A stretch of DNA of 63,555 nt from Comamonadaceae bacterium (GTDB lineage Bacteria > Pseudomonadota > Gammaproteobacteria > Burkholderiales > Burkholderiaceae_C). The notes under the pieces are model-generated. The model had not been told where the DNA came from, made no database searches, and was given only the letters and a program-made list of their open reading frames with translations. The translations under genes were made by a program, and so were the position numbers. The stretch is from contig CANFWV010000011.1 of the NCBI GenBank assembly GCA_947450695.1, positions 1-63,555 of the forward strand. The letters are read 5' to 3'. Below are positions 51,557 through 61,339 of this stretch, piece after piece (position 1 is the first letter of the stretch; every line of letters starts with the position of its first letter).

Positions 51557-52254
51557 TTGATGACCGATTCAACCTTGCTCACGGGTGTGTGGCGGACGTC
51601 TTCGCCCTTGACGATAAAGATGATTTGTTCGGCGATATTTTTAGCGTGATCACCGACGCGTTCGATCGACTTGGCCAAAAACAACAGGTCCAAACTTGGC
51701 GAAATGGTGCGCGGATCTTCCATCATGTAGGTGATGAGTTTGCGCAAGAAGCCGTTGTACTCATCGTCGATTTCATCGTCTTCTTTGATGATGGTGACTG
51801 CCATCGCGGTATCGAGTCGTGCGAACGAATCCAGCGTTTTTCGCAGCATGGCCGCCGCCAGATCTGCTGCGACGCGTAACTCAGACGTTGGCAGGTTGCG
51901 GGGGGAACCGCTTTTGATGATGGACTTGACCATGCGTGCCATGCGTTCGATCTCGTCGCCGGCACGCTCTAAGTTTTGGGTGGTCCGTGAAATCGCCATC
52001 AAAAAACGCAGATCCCGCGCCGTGGGCTGCCGTCGGCCAATGGTGGAAATGATGTCGTGATCAATCCGCAATTCCATCTGGTTGATCTTGATCTCGTTTT
52101 CAATCACCTGTTCTGCTGACGCGAGGTTCATGTGCACCAATGCATGAATCGCTTGGTGCAGCTGAGCTTCAACCAGCCCGCCCATTTCGAGCACATTGGT
52201 GGAGATGGAGTTCAGTTCCGTGTCGAACTGACTGGAGATGTGTTTTTCACTCAT
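51553..52254 (-). CDS. phoU: Phosphate signalling protein PhoU
   Basis: A 233-residue protein made of two three-helix PhoU repeats with the metal-binding ExxxD patterns (RAGDEIERMARMVKSI and ERVGDHAKNIAEQIIFI). It links the Pst transporter state to PhoR and prevents phosphate over-accumulation. It lies two bases after pstB and overlaps phoB by four. Confidence 0.95.
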   Translation of the reverse strand: MSEKHISSQFDTELNSISTNVLEMGGLVEAQLHQAIHALVHMNLASAEQVIENEIKINQMELRIDHDIISTIGRRQPTARDLRFLMAISRTTQNLERAGDEIERMARMVKSIIKSGSPRNLPTSELRVAADLAAAMLRKTLDSFARLDTAMAVTIIKEDDEIDDEYNGFLRKLITYMMEDPRTISPSLDLLFLAKSIERVGDHAKNIAEQIIFIVKGEDVRHTPVSKVESVIK

Positions 52255-52256
52255 GA

Positions 52257-53033
52257 TTAACCAAACCTTCCTGTGATGTAGTCTTCGGTCTCGGTGCGCT
52301 TGGGCTTGAAGAAAATCTGCTCAGTCGAGCCGAATTCCATCAGTTCACCCAAGTACATGTAGGCGGTGAAGTCACTGCAACGGGCAGCCTGCTGCATGTT
52401 GTGTGTGACGATGGCGATGGTGTAGTCCTGCTTGAGTTCGTGGACCAGTTCTTCGACTTTGCCGGTCGAAATTGGGTCTAGTGCGGAGGTCGGCTCGTCG
52501 AGCAGCAAGACAGACGGTTTGACTGCCACGCTGCGGGCAATACAAAGACGCTGCTGTTGACCGCCGGACAACGACAGACCGTTCTGGCCAAGCTTGTCCT
52601 TGACCTCATTCCACAAAGCAGATTTGGTGAGTGCCCACTCAACACGTTCGTCCATGTCGCTTTTGCTCAGATTGTCATAAAGACGCACACCGAAGGCGAT
52701 GTTGTCGTAAATCGTCATCGGGAACGGTGTTGGTTTCTGGAAAACCATGCCGATGCGCGCGCGTAGCAGGTTCAGGTCTTGGCTTTTGTCCAGAATGTTT
52801 TTGCCGTAAAAGTTGATCTCGCCTTCAGCGCGCTGGCCGGGGTACAGGCTGTACATGCGGTTCAGCGTGCGCAGCAACGTCGACTTGCCGCAACCCGATG
52901 GGCCGATGAAGGCCGTGACCTTGCGCTCGGCAATGTTCATCGTCACATCTTTGAGGCCGCGAAAGTTGCCGTAATAAAAATTGAGGTTGCGCACCTCGAG
53001 TGCATTTTTTAGTTCTAGGGTTGTTTCAGGCAT
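52257..53033 (-). CDS. pstB: Phosphate ABC transporter ATPase PstB
   Basis: A 258-residue ATPase: Walker [12 protein letters not shown], the PstB-typical NRMYSLYPG, signature [14 protein letters not shown] and Walker [14 protein letters not shown]. The ATG at 53033 (MPETTLELK) is the family start; the frame is open 58 codons further but that part overlaps the end region of pstA and has no homology. It lies 64 bases after pstA. Confidence 0.95.
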   Translation of the reverse strand: MPETTLELKNALEVRNLNFYYGNFRGLKDVTMNIAERKVTAFIGPSGCGKSTLLRTLNRMYSLYPGQRAEGEINFYGKNILDKSQDLNLLRARIGMVFQKPTPFPMTIYDNIAFGVRLYDNLSKSDMDERVEWALTKSALWNEVKDKLGQNGLSLSGGQQQRLCIARSVAVKPSVLLLDEPTSALDPISTGKVEELVHELKQDYTIAIVTHNMQQAARCSDFTAYMYLGELMEFGSTEQIFFKPKRTETEDYITGRFG

Positions 53034-53097
53034 GGGTTGATCCAGTGGTCTAAATAGTTTTGATGAAGCGAGTCGTCGTGAATGTTGGAGGCTGCGC

Positions 53098-53958
53098 TCA
53101 GGCGCTGATCTTTTCCCGGAAGAACACGCGTGCCAAGATATTGAATATGAGGACTGCCATGGTGACGAGCAAAGCGCCACCCCAGGCCAGTCGAATCCAG
53201 TTCTCATAAGGGCTCATGGCGAATTGGTAGATCACAACCGGCAGATTGGCCATCGGTGCGCCCATGTTGGTGCTGTAAAACTGGTTGTTGAGTGCCGTGA
53301 AAAGCAGTGGTGCAGTTTCACCGCTGATGCGGGCAATGGCTAACAGCAAGCCAGTGACCACACCACTCTTGGCTGCTCGCAGCGTCACCAATGTGGAAAC
53401 TTTCCAGCGCGGTGCGCCCAGCGCAAATGCGGCTTCACGCAAGCTGCCGGGCACCAGACGCAGCATGTTTTCGGTGGTCCGCATGACGACGGGTACCGCA
53501 ATCAGCGACAAGGCCAAGCTGCCGGCATAACCGGAAAAGTTACCCACGGTGGCGACGGCAATGGAGTAAACAAACAAACCCAGCACGATAGACGGCGCTG
53601 ACAGCATGATGTCCGTCACAAAGCGTGTGAGCTCTGCGGTTTTGCTTTGGTCACCGTATTCGGTGAGGTAAATGCCCGCCAAAATACCCACCGGCGTCGA
53701 GACCAAGACTGACAGGCCGACCATCATCAAGCTGCCAATGATGGCGTTCCTCAGTCCGCCACCTTCTGAGCCAGGTGCCGGCGTGTCTTGGGTGAACATG
53801 TTCCAGTCGATGGCGGCAAGGCCATTGGAGAAGAGCACAAACAAGATCCACAACAGCACCGCTAGGCCTACCGCCATAGCGGTCATGGACAGCACCAAGC
53901 CTTGCGCATTGGCCCAGCGACGACGCCGATAAAGTTGTTTGTTGAAATCGGTCATCAT
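53098..53958 (-). CDS. pstA: Phosphate ABC transporter permease PstA
   Basis: A 286-residue permease with six predicted helices and the loop [33 protein letters not shown] typical of PstA. The ATG at 53958 has AAGGAG six bases upstream; a second ATG follows at once. A much longer open frame upstream lies inside pstC and is not used. It begins one base after the pstC stop. Confidence 0.94.
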   Translation of the reverse strand: MMTDFNKQLYRRRRWANAQGLVLSMTAMAVGLAVLLWILFVLFSNGLAAIDWNMFTQDTPAPGSEGGGLRNAIIGSLMMVGLSVLVSTPVGILAGIYLTEYGDQSKTAELTRFVTDIMLSAPSIVLGLFVYSIAVATVGNFSGYAGSLALSLIAVPVVMRTTENMLRLVPGSLREAAFALGAPRWKVSTLVTLRAAKSGVVTGLLLAIARISGETAPLLFTALNNQFYSTNMGAPMANLPVVIYQFAMSPYENWIRLAWGGALLVTMAVLIFNILARVFFREKISA

Positions 53959-53959
53959 C

Positions 53960-54970
53960 TCAAGCTCCTTTGGCTTTGTCAGCCCGCAAGACCAAAATCT
54001 TGGCCATCGCCAGCACCACAAAGGTGATGACAAACAACACAAATGCGAGCGCAAACAAAGCTGAAATGTGAAACGCATCAGCCTCGCCAAACTCGTTGGC
54101 CAAGGTGGAAGCGATGGACGTGCCAGGCGAAAACAAAGACGTCGGCATGCGGTTGGCATTTCCGATGACAAAGGTCACGGCCATGGTCTCGCCTAAGGCT
54201 CGACCCAAGCCGAGCATGATTCCGCCGATGACGCCCTTTTGGGTGTACGGCAACACCACTTTGCGCACCACTTCCCACGTGGTGCAGCCCAAGCCATAAG
54301 CTGATTCACGCAGGATGGGCGGTGTGACTTCAAAGACATCGCGCATCACGGCGGCTATGAAAGGCAAGACCATGAAGGCCAGCACAATGCCAGCGGCCAA
54401 AATACCCATGCCGTTGGTGGCGCCACCAAACAAAAAGCCCACCAGCGGCATCCCACCCAGTATTTTTTGTAAAGGCACTTGCAGGTAGTCGGCGAACAAA
54501 GGTGCAAACACAAACAAGCCAAACATGCCGTAAATGATCGATGGCACGGCGGCTAACAATTCGATCGACGTGCCTAGCGGGCGACGCAACCAGACTGGGC
54601 AGGTTTCAGTCAAAAAGACCGCAATACCAAAAGCCAGCGGCACCGCGATCAACATCGCAATACCGGCGCTGGCCAAGGTGCCGACGATTGCAATCGCAGC
54701 ACCAAATTCTTCGTTGACGATGTCCCACTCAACATACCAAAGGAAATGCACGCCAAACTTATGCAGGGCAGGCCAAGCATTGATGAACAAGGACGCAATG
54801 ATGCCGGTCAGCGCGATCAACACCAGCAGTGAAAAGCTTTGTGTGATGCGGTGGAAAAAGAAATCCTGAATGCGTTGGCGCTTGGCCACGGCGATCATGT
54901 CTTGACTGCCTGTTTCGCTGCTTGAATCACTGGGGGTAGATGGCAAAGTCATGATGGCTTCCACGCTCAT
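53960..54970 (-). CDS. pstC: Phosphate ABC transporter permease PstC
   Basis: A 336-residue permease with six helices and the PstC motif DVFEVTPPILRESAYGLGCTTWEVVRKVVLPYT. The N-terminal ~40 residues are hydrophilic and Ser/Thr-rich. It follows pstS after an 87-base gap that contains a very stable hairpin. Confidence 0.94.
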   Translation of the reverse strand: MSVEAIMTLPSTPSDSSSETGSQDMIAVAKRQRIQDFFFHRITQSFSLLVLIALTGIIASLFINAWPALHKFGVHFLWYVEWDIVNEEFGAAIAIVGTLASAGIAMLIAVPLAFGIAVFLTETCPVWLRRPLGTSIELLAAVPSIIYGMFGLFVFAPLFADYLQVPLQKILGGMPLVGFLFGGATNGMGILAAGIVLAFMVLPFIAAVMRDVFEVTPPILRESAYGLGCTTWEVVRKVVLPYTQKGVIGGIMLGLGRALGETMAVTFVIGNANRMPTSLFSPGTSIASTLANEFGEADAFHISALFALAFVLFVITFVVLAMAKILVLRADKAKGA

Positions 54971-55002
54971 TTGAATACCTTGGAGTTGTCTGATACTGAA
55001 TA

Positions 55003-55039
55003 AAACCCGCCGAGCTGCTTGTGGCAGTTCGGCGGGTTT
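55003..55039 (-). terminator. Strong hairpin between pstS and pstC
   Basis: Arms at 55003-55018 and 55024-55039 pair over 16 positions with a single G-U, around a five-base loop. There is no long T-run for full termination, so it is likely a processing or partial-termination element that keeps pstS mRNA in excess over pstCAB. Confidence 0.65.
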
Positions 55040-55057
55040 ATCGGTTGACCCAGAAAA

Positions 55058-56089
55058 TTACTTCTGAATTTGTGACCAGACTTTGGTGCGGATCTGATTG
55101 GTCAGGCTGTCAGGCAACGAAACGTAGTCGAGATCATCAGCCATTTTCTTGCCGTTTTTGAAAGCCCAGTCAAAGAACTTCAAGGCTTCTGCAGAGGCAG
55201 CTTTGTCGGCTGGGTTCTTGTACATCAAGATGAAGGACGCTGTGCTGATAGGCCAGCTGGTGGCGCCCTTGGCGTTGACCATGGACACGCCCATGCCTGG
55301 GACGCTGAACCAGTCGGCCCCTGCGGCCGCAGCTGCAAAAGTCTTGTCGTCCGGGCTGACGTACTTGCCGTCAGCGTTTTGCAGTTGCATGAAGTTCATG
55401 CCGTTTTTCTTGACGTAAGCGTATTCCACGTAACCGACGGCACCTTTGATGCGGTTGACGTTGGCGGCAACGCCTTCATTGCCTTTGCCACCTACCGAAG
55501 AAGCCGCTGGCCATTTGACGGCAGCGTTTTTGCCAACCTTGTCAGCCCATTCTTTGCTAATAGACGACAGGTAATCGGTGAAGTTGAAGGTCGTGCCCGA
55601 ACCGTCAGCGCGGTGCACCACAGTGATGTTGTCGTCTGGCAGTTTTTTACCAGGGTTCAACGCGGCCAGCTTGGCATCGTTCCATTTGACGATGGTGCCG
55701 AGGTAAATTTCAGCCAGTACCGGGCCGGTGATGCGCAACTCACCTGGTTTGAAGCCGTCCAGATTGACCACCGGCACGGTTCCGCCAATGATGGCTGGGA
55801 ACTGAACCATGCCGTCTTTGTCGAGTTCAGCACCGCTGACAGGGGCATCGGAAGCACCAAAAGTCACTGTTTTGGCGCGGATTTGCTTTAGTCCACCGGA
55901 GGAGCCGATGGATTGGTAGTTCATGCCGACGCCGGACACGGCTTTGTAGCCTTCGGCCCATTTGGCATAAATCGGGAACGGGAATGTGGCGCCGGCGCCG
56001 GTCAGGTCAGCGGCCATGGCTGAGCTCAGGGCGAGGCTGGCGAAAGCAGCAGCAGCGACTGTTTTGAGAAGCGTGCGTTTGATATTCAT
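55058..56089 (-). CDS. pstS: Phosphate-binding periplasmic protein PstS
   Basis: A 343-residue high-affinity phosphate-binding protein. The signal peptide is cleaved after SAMA (about residue 26). Phosphate-site motifs are ADLTGAGATFPFPIYAKW, GSSGGLKQI, FGASDAPVS and VHRADGSGTTFNFTDYL. The ATG at 56089 is the natural start. It heads pstSCAB-phoU-phoB-phoR behind a near-perfect PHO box. Whether its lid excludes arsenate cannot be told from sequence by eye. Confidence 0.95.
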   Translation of the reverse strand: MNIKRTLLKTVAAAAFASLALSSAMAADLTGAGATFPFPIYAKWAEGYKAVSGVGMNYQSIGSSGGLKQIRAKTVTFGASDAPVSGAELDKDGMVQFPAIIGGTVPVVNLDGFKPGELRITGPVLAEIYLGTIVKWNDAKLAALNPGKKLPDDNITVVHRADGSGTTFNFTDYLSSISKEWADKVGKNAAVKWPAASSVGGKGNEGVAANVNRIKGAVGYVEYAYVKKNGMNFMQLQNADGKYVSPDDKTFAAAAAGADWFSVPGMGVSMVNAKGATSWPISTASFILMYKNPADKAASAEALKFFDWAFKNGKKMADDLDYVSLPDSLTNQIRTKVWSQIQK

Positions 56090-56142
56090 GGAAGTCCTTG
56101 AGGTTGATGTGTGAAGCACAAGCTGGACTTTATGGCGCTTAT

Positions 56143-56160
56143 GTGACAACAGTGTGACAG
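56143..56160 (-). promoter_or_regulatory. PHO box upstream of pstS
   Basis: On the minus strand CTGTCAC, spacer ACTG, TTGTCAC. It is the best positioned box in the window, 54 bases before the pstS ATG, and serves as the reference for the others. Confidence 0.8.
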
Positions 56161-56213
56161 CGCGATGTTGTCACACAATTCTGCACCGGTTGTGACTTCT
56201 TGTAAAAACAGCG

Positions 56214-57560
56214 CTATGGCTTTGAAAGTGACTGGGTTGAGGTGCGCCACAGCAGCGTTAGAAAACAACATGCCACGGCGGCCAGCGCTAGCGTGGCGGC
56301 TGTCCAGAAGCTGGCTGGAAGTTGCGATGCGGGCATGCCTGCCGTCCCGACATAGGCCAGAAAGTACCCACCCGTCAGGCCAAAGCCCCACAGCAACACG
56401 CTGTAAATCAACAGCGGCATCAAGGTGATTCGGTAACAGCGTAGCAAAAAGGCGCAGACCGCCTGCAGTGAATCTGCCAAATGGTAAAGCGCCACCCAAG
56501 CCAGCAGTGTTGAGGCGGTGAGCACGACGTCCGGGTTGCGTGAATACCAAGCGGGGATTTGTTGGCTTAGCAGCCATAGCAGCGAAGCCAGCGCTGAGGC
56601 GCTGAGTGCTGACAGGCTGAGCGCCAAGCCGACCACGCGCCGCGCTTGTGCTGGCTGACCAGCACCGATCCAGAACGACACGCGGGCGCTGCAGGCAATC
56701 GCCAACGACAGCGGCACCATGTACAGCACCGCAGCCATGCTGGCTGCAATTTGGTGGCTAGCGGCGGCAACAGTGCCTAGGCGAGCGATAAACAGCGCCA
56801 TCAGCGTGAAGGACGTCACTTCCACCATGTAGGAAAGCCCGGCCGGCAACCCGAGCCGCGCAAATGTTCCAATCTGTCGCCAGTTGGGTTTCTCCATGCG
56901 GGCCCAGATGCGGTAGGGTAGGTACAGCGCGTTGGTGCGTAGCAGCAGCAGGGCAAGCAACAGCAATAGGTAATTGACGATCAGCGTGGCCCAAGCGCAA
57001 CCGACCGCACCCATCGGGTCTAGGCCCGCGCCACCAGCAACGAACCAGATCGACAGCGGAATCTTGACCACCAGGGCAACGATTTGCAGCCAAGTGATGA
57101 GGACCGGTTTGCCGAGCGCCTGGTTCAGTGTGCTGAAAAGCCGGAACAACAGCGATGGCACAAAAGCAAACGCCAGCACCGCCAAGTAAGCCTGCACTTC
57201 TCCTTGCATAGCGACTGGGATCTCGGCCCAGTGCAGCAGCGGCCCAGGAAACAGCAGCGCGCCAATACCGACGAGGCTGATGAGGCCGCACAAATACAGA
57301 CTTTGCCTGATCGACTGTCCGACTGCGTGGTTATTGCGCGCGCCGCGCATTTCAGCCCAGATCGGCAGCAAGGCCTGAATAATGCCAATCAGGCCGACAT
57401 AAACGCTGATGTAAATGGCTGAGCCGACCGACAAGGCTGCCAGCGCGGTGTCGCTGTAGCGGCCAGCGATCACGGTGTCGGCGACACCAAAAGCCATGAT
57501 CGCGAGCTGCCCCACCAGCACGGTGCTGGCGTGCTTGCCAATGATCTTGAGTTCTTTCAC
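56214..57560 (-). CDS. MATE-family multidrug/cation antiporter
   Basis: A 448-residue twelve-helix MATE transporter of the NorM type: GKHASTVLVGQLAIMAFGVADTVIAGRYSDTALAALSVG at the N-terminus and a second homologous half from about residue 230. I take the GTG at 57560, ten bases after the stop of the GT39-like gene; the frame is open another 23 codons upstream but overlaps that gene. The substrate is unknown. It shares a strand and probably a transcript with the GT39-like gene. Confidence 0.85.
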   Translation of the reverse strand: MKELKIIGKHASTVLVGQLAIMAFGVADTVIAGRYSDTALAALSVGSAIYISVYVGLIGIIQALLPIWAEMRGARNNHAVGQSIRQSLYLCGLISLVGIGALLFPGPLLHWAEIPVAMQGEVQAYLAVLAFAFVPSLLFRLFSTLNQALGKPVLITWLQIVALVVKIPLSIWFVAGGAGLDPMGAVGCAWATLIVNYLLLLLALLLLRTNALYLPYRIWARMEKPNWRQIGTFARLGLPAGLSYMVEVTSFTLMALFIARLGTVAAASHQIAASMAAVLYMVPLSLAIACSARVSFWIGAGQPAQARRVVGLALSLSALSASALASLLWLLSQQIPAWYSRNPDVVLTASTLLAWVALYHLADSLQAVCAFLLRCYRITLMPLLIYSVLLWGFGLTGGYFLAYVGTAGMPASQLPASFWTAATLALAAVACCFLTLLWRTSTQSLSKP

Positions 57561-57570
57561 AGGCCGAAAG

Positions 57571-59307
57571 TCACGGGCGTACCGCAGCAGCCGACGGCTT
57601 GAAGCGACGGAACACCACCACGTTTTCACTGCGGTCGGCAGGCCGCCGTAGCAAGATCATCCGCTCCCAGTCCGTACGGTTGACGCTTTGGCCCATGCTC
57701 GCCAAAGAGTCCGTGTCGACCAGCAGGTACTGACAACTGGTGTCTGGGCCGACGGGACGCAGGTCGAGTTTTTGGTGGTAGCGAAGGGCGGCTATCTGCG
57801 CGGTGTTCAGGCCTAGCACTTCGACGCAGGCTTGGCGGTTCACTTGGCGCGCGATTTGTCGCGACAAAGACTCATAACTCCGGGCGAAATCCAGCAAAGG
57901 CAGCCAGAGCGTCATCAGCAACAGCCAACACAGTGTGGTGCCGCCGGCCGGCAATATCAACGACTTCCAGATGGCCGCGCGATGCTGTCCGGCACGCCAT
58001 TTCACCAGCCAAGCCCAAGCCAAGGTGGCCAGAAGTGCCAATCCAAATGCCAGTGCTGAAAAGCTCGGTTCAAAGCCGGGTGCCAGCTTGGCCACGTTGG
58101 CGGCAGGTTGTTGGGGCACACCGGTTTGCATGGCCACCCAAATCACCCAGATCGCGATCGTGCAGGAGGTAAAAAACAGCAGCGTGAACCAGTCGATCAA
58201 CGATGCCACACTGCGCCGGAGTGTTGGCAGTGCAAAAGCCGCGAGTGTCGCCAGTGGCGGCAGGCTCAGCAGCAGGCTGCGGTCTGAGGCGCCCGTCAGC
58301 AGCGTGGTGCCGACGGCAACAACGGCAAACCACAAGGGCAGGGCGACGTGGCGACTGGTCAGTTGGCGCCGCCAGCGAAATAACGTCCAGAGGGCCAGCG
58401 GCCAAGCTGGCCATGGAAACCACAGCAGTAAGCGGATGATGCTGCCCCATTCTTTGTGGGCTTCAGACCGGCTCAGTGCGGCAACGTCAATGCGCCAAAC
58501 CCAGAGACCGAGCACATAGGCGAGAACCGCCGTCGCCAAGGTGGCGCCCAGCATCAGCAACATCCAACCGCGGACATTGGGCCGTTCGTTTAAATCGTCG
58601 CCCCAGCGGGAGTGAGCCCATTCCACCAGCACGCTGCCGATGCCTAGTAACGCCGCGACCGTGGGTGCACCACTCAGCGCGAGCCCCGCGATACCCACGA
58701 CAAAGCCTGAGGCTGGGCCTAAAACCCGCCAAGGGCTGCGATACCGGCTGGCGGCCACGCTGTAAAACATCAGCGTCATGAAGCCGAGCTGTGCCATGGC
58801 CGGTGTTGTTTCATGGGACAACTGAGCCAACCCTAGGCAAGCAATAAGGGCCAGTAGACCCGCATCGGCCATGGCACGGGCGTAGTCCGCCGGACTGGCT
58901 TCACCACCAAAGGCAAATGCCACGGGTTGTGCCTGTGGGCTGCGGGCGAGGTAGTAGACGGAGTACCAAGTGCCGGCTAGCGTCAGCACCAGCAACAAGA
59001 TATAGGGTAGGCGCGCTGCCAAGGCGGGGTCTAAAAAGGGCATGACCTGAATCGCCAGTGCGCCCATCCAGTAAGGCAGCAGGCTGTCAAAGTCGGCGGT
59101 GATGCCGATCAAATTCGGATGCAGCCAGTCACTTCCTGCCGCCGCCATTTGCTGCATGACCCCGAAGGCGGTGATGTCCGCGTCCTTCCAGGGGCCACGC
59201 CCGACCAGACCCGGCAACACGTAAGCCACGCAAAAAAGCAGCAGCGCGAGGCGCGGCAACCGCCGAACGGCAGATTGAGCAATGAGGGCGGGAGAAGGCT
59301 GGTTCAA
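57571..59307 (-). CDS. GT39/ArnT-like membrane glycosyltransferase
   Basis: A 578-residue integral membrane protein with about 12 hydrophobic segments. Its N-terminal loop GRGPWKDADITAFGVMQQMAAAGSDWLHPN is like that of dolichyl-phosphate-mannose/ArnT-type GT39 transferases, where acidic residues bind the polyprenyl-phosphate donor. The C-terminus is a soluble periplasmic domain (CVEVLGLNTAQIAALRYHQKLDLRPVG). It would transfer a sugar to lipid A, a glycan or a protein; which is unknown. Confidence 0.72.
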   Translation of the reverse strand: MNQPSPALIAQSAVRRLPRLALLLFCVAYVLPGLVGRGPWKDADITAFGVMQQMAAAGSDWLHPNLIGITADFDSLLPYWMGALAIQVMPFLDPALAARLPYILLLVLTLAGTWYSVYYLARSPQAQPVAFAFGGEASPADYARAMADAGLLALIACLGLAQLSHETTPAMAQLGFMTLMFYSVAASRYRSPWRVLGPASGFVVGIAGLALSGAPTVAALLGIGSVLVEWAHSRWGDDLNERPNVRGWMLLMLGATLATAVLAYVLGLWVWRIDVAALSRSEAHKEWGSIIRLLLWFPWPAWPLALWTLFRWRRQLTSRHVALPLWFAVVAVGTTLLTGASDRSLLLSLPPLATLAAFALPTLRRSVASLIDWFTLLFFTSCTIAIWVIWVAMQTGVPQQPAANVAKLAPGFEPSFSALAFGLALLATLAWAWLVKWRAGQHRAAIWKSLILPAGGTTLCWLLLMTLWLPLLDFARSYESLSRQIARQVNRQACVEVLGLNTAQIAALRYHQKLDLRPVGPDTSCQYLLVDTDSLASMGQSVNRTDWERMILLRRPADRSENVVVFRRFKPSAAAVRP

Positions 59308-59386
59308 GGCGAGTTTGAGGCAAAGAAGTGGGTGTAGAGGAGACTTGGCAGGGCCTCAATCATGAGGGAAATCCAGGTTTCAGGGC

Positions 59387-59420
59387 GAAAAAAAAGCAGC
59401 CTGAATTTCAGGCTGCTTTT
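59387..59420 (-). terminator. Intrinsic terminator after rpmE2
   Basis: GCAGCCTGAA and TTCAGGCTGC form the stem, followed on the minus strand by a run of eight to nine T. The short gap 59308-59446 holds only this element and the start region of the GT39-like gene. Confidence 0.88.
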
Positions 59421-59446
59421 TGGATCGGCTTGAAACGATTCGCAGT

Positions 59447-59704
59447 TTACTTGGCAGCAGTTTTGCCGAAGCGGTTGCGGAAGCGCTCAACACGACCACC
59501 CATGTTGTCCACGGATTTTTGCGTGCCGGTGTAAAACGGGTGCGATTCGCTGGAGGTGTCCAGCTTGTACAAAGGCAATTCGCGGCCATCGTCCATCGTC
59601 ACCATTTCTTTGGTGTTGACGCATGAACGCGTGACAAACTTGAAATTGTTTGACAAGTCCACGAAGCAAACTTCGCGGTAATTTGGGTGAATCCCGTCTT
59701 TCAT
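59447..59704 (-). CDS. rpmE2: Ribosomal protein bL31, type B (no zinc ribbon)
   Basis: An 85-residue bL31. It opens MKDGIHPNYREVCFVD and has DTSSESHPFYTG. The CxxC zinc motifs of type A are absent, which makes this type B, the form used under zinc limitation where both types exist. It lies 90 bases downstream of rho on the same strand and ends at an intrinsic terminator. Confidence 0.94.
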   Translation of the reverse strand: MKDGIHPNYREVCFVDLSNNFKFVTRSCVNTKEMVTMDDGRELPLYKLDTSSESHPFYTGTQKSVDNMGGRVERFRNRFGKTAAK

Positions 59705-59794
59705 ATTCTTTCCTTATTCGTTGCGGTAGCCACCCAAGCCAGTCCTGGACACTTTCCGCTAAGCCGCACATTATGGCATTAAAAACCGTGGGGG

Positions 59795-61057
59795 CTACCC
59801 TCCGCGCCTCATCATGTCGAAGAATTCGTGGTTGTTTTTAGTGGCCTTCATGTTTTTCAGCATCAATTCCATCGACTCGATCTCGTCCATGTTGTACATG
59901 AACTGACGCAGAATCCGCGACTTTTGCAAAATTTCTGGGGACAGCAGCAGTTCTTCTTTACGGGTGCCGCTGCGGTTCAGGTTGATGGCCGGGAACACGC
60001 GTTTTTCGTACAAACGGCGATCCAAGTGAATCTCGCAGTTGCCGGTGCCTTTGAATTCTTCAAAGATCACTTCGTCCATGCGGCTACCGGTGTCGATCAG
60101 CGCCGTGCCGATGATGGTCAGACTGCCGCCTTCTTCGATCTTGCGGGCCGCACCAAAAAAGCGCTTAGGACGCTGCAAGGCATTCGCATCCACGCCGCCG
60201 GTCAGGACTTTGCCGGACGATGGCAGCACGTTGTTGTAAGCGCGGGCCAGACGGGTGATCGAGTCCAGCAAAATCACCACATCTTTGCCAAGCTCGACCA
60301 GACGTTTGGCACGCTCGATGACCATTTCAGCCACGTGAACGTGACGCGCTGCTGGCTCGTCAAAGGTTGATGAAATCACTTCGCCGCGCACGCTGCGCTG
60401 CATTTCGGTCACTTCTTCCGGGCGTTCGTCAACCAGCAAGACCATCATCACGGAGTCTGGATAGTTGGCGGTGATGGCGTGAGCGATGTTTTGCATCATC
60501 ACGGTCTTGCCAGATTTTGGCGGTGCCACCAACAAGGCGCGCTGGCCTTTGCCAATTGGCGCGATGATGTCAATGATTCGGCTAGTCAGGTTTTCTTCGC
60601 CCTTGATGTCTCGCTCTAGTTTGTACTGTTCGCGCGGAAACAGCGGCGTCAGGTTTTCGAACATCACCTTGTGCTTGTTGTCTTCAGGTGCGCCGTCGTT
60701 AATTCTGTCGAGCTTGTTCAGTGCAAAGTAGCGCTCGCCGTCTTTCGGTGTGCGGACTTCACCTTCGATCATGTCGCCCGTGTGCAGGTTGAAACGGCGG
60801 ATCTGGCTTGGGCTGATGTAGATGTCGTCGGTCGAGGCGGTGTAGCTCGAGTCCGGTGCACGCAAAAATCCGAAGCCATCGGGCAGCACTTCAAGGACGC
60901 CGTCGGCGACGATGGTTTCACCCGTCTTGGCGCGTTTTTTGATGATGGCAAACATCAATTCTTGCTTGCGCATCCGGCCTACGTTTTCGATCTCAAGGGC
61001 TTCGGCTTGCTTGAGGACTTCAGACACGTGCAGTGCCTTGAGTTCGTTTAAGTGCAT
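59795..61057 (-). CDS. rho: Transcription termination factor Rho
   Basis: A 420-residue hexameric RNA helicase. It has the N-terminal RNA-binding domain ([37 protein letters not shown]), Walker [16 protein letters not shown], the [14 protein letters not shown] stretch with Walker B-type [15 protein letters not shown] and the R-loop [20 protein letters not shown]. Length and sequence are standard. A 282-base leader with hairpins precedes it. Confidence 0.96.
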   Translation of the reverse strand: MHLNELKALHVSEVLKQAEALEIENVGRMRKQELMFAIIKKRAKTGETIVADGVLEVLPDGFGFLRAPDSSYTASTDDIYISPSQIRRFNLHTGDMIEGEVRTPKDGERYFALNKLDRINDGAPEDNKHKVMFENLTPLFPREQYKLERDIKGEENLTSRIIDIIAPIGKGQRALLVAPPKSGKTVMMQNIAHAITANYPDSVMMVLLVDERPEEVTEMQRSVRGEVISSTFDEPAARHVHVAEMVIERAKRLVELGKDVVILLDSITRLARAYNNVLPSSGKVLTGGVDANALQRPKRFFGAARKIEEGGSLTIIGTALIDTGSRMDEVIFEEFKGTGNCEIHLDRRLYEKRVFPAINLNRSGTRKEELLLSPEILQKSRILRQFMYNMDEIESMELMLKNMKATKNNHEFFDMMRRGG

Positions 61058-61339
61058 GGGGTTACCTGCGTGATGAGAACTCTAAGAACAGAGTTCAACT
61101 GAAAAAACGGGGGGATGTTGGATAAGTCGAATCAGCGAGATGCCGGCTCAGAGGGGTATTTCTAAAACCGGCTGTCAGTGCTGGAATTCGCACTCTCTGT
61201 CTAGTAGACAGCAGCGAATGAGCCGAATTATGACAGGAAAAAATGTGAGTCTAAGTGGCTCTGCAGTGCGCCATGGCACAAGGGTGAGCCGTGATCAAAA
61301 AAAAAGAAGCTCCGTAGAGCTTCTTTTTGGGCGGGAGCT
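61058..61339 (-). promoter_or_regulatory. rho leader region with hairpins, plus trxA terminator
   Basis: No gene fits here. On the rho side there is a 7-bp dyad (GAACTCT / AGAGTTC, 61077-61096) near the ribosome site, and further upstream a perfect CTGTCTA-G-TAGACAG dyad (61197-61211) inside longer ATTCG/CGAAT arms. A weak promoter (TAGACT with CATAAT, spacing 15) reads toward rho at about 61227-61253. Rho is known to autoregulate through its leader; these hairpins could take part. Confidence 0.4.
61298..61328 (-). terminator. Intrinsic terminator after trxA
   Basis: GAAGCTC and GAGCTTC form the stem (61306-61323) around a four-base loop, extended by A/T pairs and followed by a T-run on the minus strand. 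It stops trxA transcription before rho. Confidence 0.88.

Noticed and set aside
53034..53207. N-terminal extension of pstB
   Set aside because: The added 58 codons run into the end of pstA and show no ABC-transporter homology; the ATG at 53033 starts the conserved part.
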